Origin: Heliopora coerulea
Taxonomy: Eukaryota > Cnidaria > Anthozoa > Scleralcyonacea > Helioporidae
Assembly: GCA_030142905.1 (NCBI GenBank)
Contig: JASJOG010000014.1
Coordinates: 1,860,001-1,924,000, forward strand
Length of the DNA: 64,000 bases
Direction: 5' to 3'
The translations under genes were made by a program, and so were the position numbers. The notes under the pieces were generated by a model, which was not told where the DNA came from, made no database searches, and saw only the letters and a program-made list of their open reading frames with translations. This document shows, one piece after another, positions 57,414 through 64,000 of the stretch. The first letter of the stretch is position 1; every line of letters begins with the position of its first letter.

Positions 57414-57570
57414 TATATATATACGTTGAATAAAGTAAGGCCATGCAGAACGAAAAGGCCCTCAGTGGAAGGATCCACCATGGTAACCAGTTCTGCTCTC
57501 TGAACGGTGTTATATTATGAATAAAATGAAGAGAGACAGAGAGACTTCTCACTGGTCCATAAAAACTTTC

Positions 57571-57617
57571 ATTAAAAAGTCGTTTCGGACATTCGTCCTT
57601 CATCAGTTAAAAAGCTC
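57571..57617 (-). other. Hammerhead-like half core without stem III
   Basis: The minus strand reads CTGATGA, then a stem-loop GGACGAATGTCC, then GAAAC. The first two conserved parts of a hammerhead are present, but no stem III or cleavage site follows. A similar plus-strand motif CTGAAGA, GGGGCCGGTCCCC, GAAAC lies at 58620-58645, in the inverted position on the other side of the Penelope-like ORF. Confidence 0.45.
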
Positions 57618-57772
57618 TTTAATTTATCTTTTTTAGAGGAGACCTCTGTATATAAAAAATCATAAATAATTAACGTACTAATATACATTAAAATTAATAC
57701 CCTACTTATTATAATTAATACGTGTCATAGTACTGTACTCGCACCTCTTAAAGTAAAATTATTAAAAGACAT

Positions 57773-58384
57773 ATGCAATCGATTCATTCGGTGGCTGGTT
57801 TGCAAGAAATATTTCCTGCGGGATCAATTATTCCAGCATATAGAAGAACGAAGAATTTGGAGGATTTGTTAGCTCCATCTAGACTTAAAGTTAATGTTGA
57901 AAATAATAATGCCAATCTGGGCGTAGGAGGTTGTATCAAATGTAAAAGGAAGTGTGATCTATGTACAAACTATTTAGTTGAAAGTGATAGATTTACTAGT
58001 TTGGCTATGGGGCGTTTCTATAAAATTAAACAAGCCCTGTATTGTACTTCCACTAATGTTGTTTATTTAGCATCGTGTAGGAAATGTAAGTTGCAGTACG
58101 TAGGTTCGACTTCCAATCAGTTTAAAGTTAGATTTCGCAATCATAAATCGGTTATGAATACCGGGAAAAATACCTGTAAGGTCGCCATTCATTTTAACAA
58201 CACGCCTCATTCCTTGACAGATTTTGAGTTTACTATTATTGAAAAGATTATTAACACTCAGAAAAAAGAAGTGCTTTTAATTAGGGAAGCCTATTGGGCT
58301 GCCCAGTTAGGTACCCTGCAACCCACCGGTCTTAATGAGAGGTGCGAGTACCGTACTACGACACGTATTAATTATAATAAGTAG
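57773..58384 (+). pseudogene. Penelope-like element C-terminus with GIY-YIG domain
   Basis: The 203-codon frame contains IPAYRRTKNLEDLLAPSRLK, a Cys cluster GGCIKCKRKCDLCTNYL, then NVVYLASCRKCKLQYVGSTS, FKVRFRNHKSVMNTGKN and ALYC. The YLASC...YVGST...RFRNH pattern is the GIY-YIG endonuclease of Penelope-like elements. The reverse transcriptase is missing, so this is a 5'-truncated copy, of a different lineage from 28372-30264. Confidence 0.8.
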
Positions 58385-58479
58385 GGTATTCATTTTAATG
58401 TAAATTAGTATGTTGATTATTTATGATTTTGTATATATAGAGGACCGGTGAGAAGTTCCTCTGTCTCTCTTCATTTTAC

Positions 58480-58760
58480 TCGTATATATATATATACGAG
58501 TAAATATATATATATATATATGAACCCAGAATTTTAAGCTTATTCATTTCATATATCTGCTCTATCTTACAAGATATTGAGCACTCTACATAAGGACTCT
58601 ATTCTTTAACTGTGAGCTGCTGAAGAAGGGGCCGGTCCCCGAAACGTAAGTTGTGGATTTTTCTTCTTTTTTAATAAAGTTTTTATGATGTTTATATGAC
58701 GTTTAAACTTTATGTTGAGCGGGCTCGTGAAGATATTATATATATATATATATATACAAG
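58480..58760. repeat. (TA)n palindromes beside Penelope-like copy
   Basis: CTCG(TA)nCGAG at 58480-58501 is a perfect palindrome, followed by further (TA)n at 58505-58521 and 58737-58757. Between them lies TATTGAGCACTCTACATAAG, a word shared with other Penelope flanks. Confidence 0.7.
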
Positions 58761-58860
58761 AAAGTGTATATTGTGGTAACGACGGAGACTATAAATAAGT
58801 TAACCACTCATTTCGCACAAACGTTTCGCTTTTATTAAAGCTTTTCAGGTGCTAACTAAA

Positions 58861-59957
58861 TATTGAGTAGCTATGCTATTTACAATTATAGGTTCGGAAA
58901 TATACCGATACCGTTTTTTAGATCTTAGTTTTAAAGATCCCACGTATTTCTGTTCTTGGTTTTAAAGATATCATGTTTTACCATTTCTGGCTTTAATATT
59001 CCTGTTCCACCGATTCCCATTCGTTGTGTTTTGATAGGCAGTTCAACGTCGGATTATAGCAAACTCGGTGGTCCAGTGTAATGCACGAATACACGATTTA
59101 TGACGGCGCGTTGACCACATAAGCAACTAGATGTAACGCGATTGCATTGAGGAAGTAAATAATTTGGTCTATGCCGTTAAGAAGACATGAGTGGGAGGGG
59201 AATTATAACTGATCACATTACGGAATGTTTTTGAAGAGATTTCCTTTCTTCAATCTCTTGTTTCAAGTCTATGTGAGTGAACACGCATATGCTAACTTAA
59301 TTCGTTTACTAAAATAAACTGTATTTATGTTCAGCCGATAAACAACTTTAAATTCATGCGCATTTTTTGATGAAACGCAAGAACTAACATCTCTGCTGTT
59401 ACGTTCATCTGATCAGACACGCCTCTCACAGTGACGCAAAACGGCTTGATGTGGCACGACGTGATCAAGTACAGCATTACGGACATTAGTATCAAGTGTC
59501 TCAGATACAAAGCAATGCTTCGTAGTAGTGCTGTAACGTGCTACATCACCATGAGTAAGAATAAGTGCTTTCACCCTGCTTTCCTTCTGGGGCTTTCTAG
59601 CAGCTTTATGGCAAAACTTTTCAAGATTTATATTTTTGTTATTAGTTTCCTCAACTATTCATTCTAACCCACCTAGTCAACTCTCCCTGAAGAAAAAACT
59701 GGAGAACAGGAAAAAGCTCACAACTTAAAGTGAGAGTTGAACTCTCTCCACATAAGATCAAATATCCGATACCAACTGCGGAATCGATGCGTAATAAACT
59801 GCTTGAACTTATTCTTTTACTTACCGAAAGCAGGTATTCGTTTCGTAAATGGCACTCGCAGCAATGATGCTTGTGTGGAAGTAATTTACACATCTCATGT
59901 TATCAGAGGATCTGTTGCAAAATACCAGCCCGGCTATTTCTATTTTCTCTGTTTCTT

Positions 59958-59992
<35 letters not shown>

Positions 59993-60021
59993 GAAGGGTG
60001 AATAGAAATAGCTGTTACAAT
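58861..60021. other. Intergenic, no supported gene
   Basis: AT-rich. At 59830-59940 a plus frame reads GIRFVNGTRSNDACVEVIYT, slightly like the start of an SRCR domain, but the rest of the domain and splice sites are missing. A (TA)n run lies at 59963-59990. Confidence 0.4.
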
Positions 60022-60908
60022 CAGTGGCGGATTAAGCATGTGCGAGACCCCTGGAACGTTTACTGTTACCTACAACACCCCTGAATAAAGGTGTACAGAA
60101 ATGGAAACCAAGAATATCTGTTAATTCATAAAATGCAACGAAAACACAATATAGTAATTGTAATGAGTTACATATTTAACCATCAAATTCCTGAATCATG
60201 TGATATCCATCAAACAAGAAAATGATAAGCCAAAGCAATATTAATATTGATATAATATATGTACATAAAAGGCTGGAAATTAGAATACACAACCCTGTAG
60301 GAAGATGTATCTGGTCAAGGGAAATGCCCAAATTTTCTTTGGGGGTCCCGGGGCCATACTGCCCAGGAAAATTTTTACACCGGGAATCTATGAAATGCTA
60401 TTTCCTGTATTTTGGAGTGGGAATTTACAGAATTCTGAAGTTATCAAACGCGATATGAAATACTCATTTTGGGAGAGGGGTTGATATGGGATGGGCATCA
60501 AGAACTTGAGAGGATTCAATCCCTCTCTCCTGCTTCCTATGTCCATGATATATACTGTATATAAAATATAAGTATACTAATACATTACTAATACAAATTA
60601 TAGGCTCGAGTTCTAACACATCATATTAGTTACATCTTGAGCCCTGTTCAAATGTCGAACCTTCATAAAATTTTAAATCAGCAAAATAATGGAAAGAGGA
60701 AAGTTTACAGTCTGGTTGATAGGTCGATAGCTAGATAAGGGGGATCTATTTAGCCCATTTCACCGTCATTTTGCTCCAACGATTTACTGACTATGCTGAA
60801 AACACCTTCCATATAAAAAGCCTGGGTCCTCCAAAAATTGTGTGGGGCCCCTCAAAAGCTCGCGACCCCTACCACGTGCCCTAAATGCCCCCCTCCAATC
60901 CACCACCG
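60022..60908. mobile_element. hAT-like non-autonomous element, CAGTGGCGGAT ends
   Basis: The left end CAGTGGCGGATT and the reverse complement of the right end CGGTGGTGGATT match at 10 of 12 positions. The flanks GTTACAAT and GTTGTAAT match at 6 of 8. The CAGTGGCGGAT start is common among hAT-derived elements. The body has no transposase. Confidence 0.55.
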
Positions 60909-62900
60909 GTTGTAATGAAAGTTTGCGAGTTGGCAGTCCGTTGATAATCGAATATAAGAACTTGTAATATGCGAGCAATAACTTGCATAACATCACTATG
61001 ATGTTAAACGAGGAGGAAAGAATTCTATTTTTTCCCTAAAACATCACAAAACAAGACTCCTTAACGATGGTGTCTGTGATAAATATTCATTATATGCTAT
61101 TCCAGATGAGAATCAAGCTGAAAATAGTTGCATTGGTTGACATAGATTACATCGAAAATAATAGAATATTTTCTCTATTATGTTTACTTGTCCTTGGATC
61201 TTAACACAAAATACTCAAATAGAATAAATTTGACAGTAACTATCATAACAAACGATGATGGAGTTTTGAACGACCCGCAAGGTTAATTTGCCTTGTCAGC
61301 TTTGCAGCCTTCGATACGCACAAATAAAACAAGAAGTACTTTTCAACGGTACCCTCGATTTAAATATGAATTCGAAATAACAACTCAGTCCTTTCGAATG
61401 CACATGGTGACTGGTATCAAACGTCACAGTTAACATTTGATATGTAAGCTCATTTTGGATTTTGTTTTGGTTGACATTCGATATGATAGCTTTCATTTCA
61501 CTGAATAACCTCAGGGTCACTCAGTCAATGTTGTTTACTCGTAATTTCGAAAATACGTCCAACATCAATGCCCATTTGTACTCATGGCGCAATTCCTTCT
61601 CATTCAAAACTCTTCGAAATGGAGTGACTGACTAGTTTAACAAATCTCAGACAACTTTTAAACTAGACATTTGCGTTCTTTTACCAAAACCAAACAGTCA
61701 ATGATCACTCCAGCGCAGTCCCGCTGAGTAGGGAGGTAGAGAAATTGATAGACACCCTCCAGTCGAAAGTAAATTTCATTAACTTTTTGACTATTAAGCA
61801 AATTTTGGAAATTTTCATGGCAACGAATTCATGGTATTGCACTAATGTCTCGCCGTATCAACTTCAGGAATGAACAAAACAGTAAAGCAATTCTAAATTT
61901 AAATCAGTAAATGCAAGTAAGACCAAGTTCAAAATTTTATAGCAAGTTTTCAAACGTTCCCTCATATCTAATTAATTCAGTATTCCATGCATGATGAATC
62001 TAAACCGTGTATACTCTAAAGTGCTACTTTAAGTCAAACCACACACATTGATGCATGTCAAATAAGCGAAAAACGTCAAATAATATAAAGTCATCCATCT
62101 TTTCGTGTCTGGAACACAGGAATTCGCCAAACTGGAATGCAAAAATGGTAATTTTGTCTTACTTTAGTTAGAAACACTGATGCCACATGAACAATAGTTC
62201 TTTATTCCACTGATCAAAAATATGAATTCAATACAGTACTTTCCAGCCAACCGAGCCCCCTTATTTCGTCCGGGCCGGTTTCAATTTGGCCCCCCATTAC
62301 GTTAACCTGTCGGTGGTACTACTCTAGCGTATGTTCTACTGATATCTTGTGATGGGTAGCTTAAGAAAAAAAAAAGTGCCCGTCAAGGCGAAAAGTGCTA
62401 ATGGGAATGAATTTCATTTATTTTCCTCATTTCTAATATCATTCAATGGCTGAAGTTTAGGAAGCATTATCTTTGAAGTAAACATGGTCTGTTTTCCATT
62501 TATGAAGTACTCTAGCAACAGGAATTAGAACAACTTCCTAAAACCAATCAGGTGCTAAAACGGAATTCCTTACAAATGCTTTAATCCGAGGTGACTGAAA
62601 TGGAATTTCATCTTGCATTTAATTCAGCTTCGTTTTTTATTCATCTTACAACACTACATGTTTGCAAGGAATACTGACACCATGTTTCCGTACAGGAATT
62701 TTTCAAAATATACATTAGCTAAACAATTCTCTACGCGCTTTTCTCTCTTCATTATCCTAACTACAACCACCACCCCCGCAGGAATTGATGAAGGTGGGCG
62801 TCAGAATGTTATTAAAGTCTGAATGACATTGTCCTCAGTCTCAAGATACCACATGTGCAAAGACAAGTTAGTCACTTCGACGAACAAGGAAACGAAAGTT
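60909..62900. other. Intergenic, nothing recognised
   Basis: AT-rich sequence with scattered short frames and no convincing terminal repeats. A small GC-richer patch near 62245-62310 (CGAGCCCCCTTATTTCGTCC) is unexplained. Confidence 0.45.
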
Positions 62901-62915
62901 AATATTATTTCAGCA

Positions 62916-63947
62916 ATGGCAACCAATTTTGGAGTGGACGTGGAAGCAGAACCTTCTCCTAATCATAAGCATTTCTGTAAGTTTTAACAATATATCATTC
63001 AGCTTTTACATATTTTCGTTTGCTTTAATTATAAATACCTAATTTAAGTTGCTTAGAGAAACAGGAAAAGTTTATCAAGACCGATAGGTAAGGAAGCTAA
63101 TCAGTGTTTCAAAAACCCAGTATAAGAGTTTCTCTGATCAAATACCATTATAGTGATCTTGCACAATATTACACTAGTTCGTTCGAATATATAATCCAGG
63201 GTTGTCTTGGATGAATCAGTCATGGTGGAGATATTTGTGAAACAAACGTACAGAAGGTTAAGATCATGAACAGTTCTTTCTTCCTTGTCGGTCGCTAGTC
63301 ATTCGACAATTGAAATTACCCTGAGTTGTCTTTCTCTTATTTTCTAATTAGAATGTTATGTCATTGTGTTTCTTAAAAGTTTTGTTTGAGGAATACTGTC
63401 ATCTAGCTAAGTGCGCCACCCTGAGTAGAACGCGACGTGATCAATAAGTTTAATACGGGTTACGATTCTCCGAACAATCATTGTCAACGATTACCGAGAC
63501 AAAGCGAGAGGATTAACTTACAGCAACAGATCGTGTTCGCACCAGACGTAGAACACTTTGGGCAGACTGTAAATACGCTGATAATTAAAAGACAAAGAAA
63601 AAGCCATGCAAGCTACATGCATTCCCTCACCAACTTTGGCCATGAATTGAACAGATCTTTGGTGTTTCTGTTTTACAGTTGATGATATAGCTTTACAAGG
63701 AGTATGGGGATACACTTTATATTCAATTGGTCTCAATCGTCTTTTCAATCCAATTTCGGTCTCCCTCAGACGATTAAATTCGTCACGCGTTAACCTGAGT
63801 AAAATAATGGAAGACCTATCTGAACAGTTCGAGTTAACGTTCTCCTGTCTAGGAAGTTCCTGTTTTCCTTGTAAATTGTCTGGCGTTAAAGACCTATGCC
63901 GATTGGAATGCTGTGAAACAGCTAATATGTTTAGTCGATTGGCTTGA
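62916..63947 (+). CDS. Two 5' exons of an unrecognised plus-strand gene (partial)
   Basis: Exon 1 (62914-62976) follows a strong acceptor ATTATTTCAG, so there is an upstream 5' UTR exon. It starts MATNFGVDVEAEPSPNHKHF and ends at a perfect donor TTCT|GTAAGT in phase 1. A second exon starts at 63679 after TTCTGTTTTACAG, continues in phase and reads DDIALQGVWGYTLYSIGLNR then LFNPISVSLRRLNSSRVNLS. The frame stays open to a stop at 63947, but it could splice earlier, for example at CTGA|GTAAAA near 63795. I recognise no family. The gene probably extends beyond the window. Confidence 0.45.
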
Positions 63948-64000
63948 TAACGCCTTTCATTAACATTTACTAGAATTTCTAAACAATTCAGAGATGGTAT

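Larger units (their letters stand above)
57505..58490. repeat. Penelope-like fragment with inverted copy of its 3' end
   Basis: The sequence downstream of the ORF (58330-58480: GAGGTGCGAGTACCGTACTA, ATTATAATAAGTAGGGTATT, AAATTAGTATGTTGATTATT, CTCTGTCTCTCTTCATTTTA) occurs in inverted orientation upstream of it (57508-57752), interrupted there by an extra ~75 bp. So the ORF sits between inverted repeats of about 150-240 bp. Penelope-like insertions are known to show such complex inverted arrangements. Confidence 0.75.

Noticed and set aside
59830..59940. Possible SRCR domain start
   Set aside because: Only about 20 residues resemble the domain. The conserved cysteines and an exon end are missing.

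Overview
This is a window of an animal nuclear genome. It is AT-rich, has very low coding density, uses GT..AG introns, carries many (TA)n, (ATT)n and (AAATA)n microsatellites, and is crowded with DNA transposons and retroelements. The mix of DIRS, Penelope-like elements with hammerhead motifs, Ginger, piggyBac, hAT, Tigger-like, mariner-like and LINE copies, together with Myb/SANT-like and (AAT)n-tailed LINE fragments, suggests a marine invertebrate. I think an anthozoan cnidarian (coral or anemone) is most likely, but that is inference.

Layout. 1-5890: AT-rich, no supportable gene. 6133-6273: possible first exon of a minus-strand gene. 7085-8830: divergent tandem repeat carrying five X-box (RFX-site) motifs, interrupted by a deleted hAT element with a perfect 8-bp target duplication. 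8946-9906: a two-exon gene for a 37-residue peptide (minus). 10195-13512: a MITE, LINE 3' fragments, a duplicated repeat and ATT microsatellites. 13936-17730: two exons of an unrecognised minus-strand gene, with a Tigger-like element (14999-16450) in its intron. 18193-26200: a DIRS retroelement (minus) invaded by a spliced-gene Ginger transposon (20967-25052), itself invaded by a piggyBac element (23704-24859). 26573-31780: a candidate exon, a hammerhead ribozyme, a mariner-like element, a long perfect palindrome and an almost intact Penelope-like element (28372-30264, minus). 32130-39632: candidate exons plus several MITEs. 40100-54760: the one confidently recognised host gene, a four-exon class II aldolase/adducin-domain protein (minus, 299 aa) whose 11.7-kb first intron holds a TIR element, a LINE (46040-47750), a full-length but nonsense-riddled hAT (48369-51114), a TA-flanked MITE and another hammerhead. 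55293-61000: second mariner-like copy, another hammerhead, a second Penelope-like fragment in an inverted-repeat arrangement, and a hAT-type MITE. 62916 to the end: 5' exons of a plus-strand gene that probably runs past the window.

The genes do not form a pathway. Host genes are small islands and transposons make up most of the recognisable sequence. The most interesting items are four related hammerhead ribozyme copies with paired changes in their stems, the three-level nested insertion, the X-box repeat, and the tiny two-exon peptide gene. Host genes without a recognised family were found from splice sites, reading phase and start or stop context only, so transcript data would be decisive for them.
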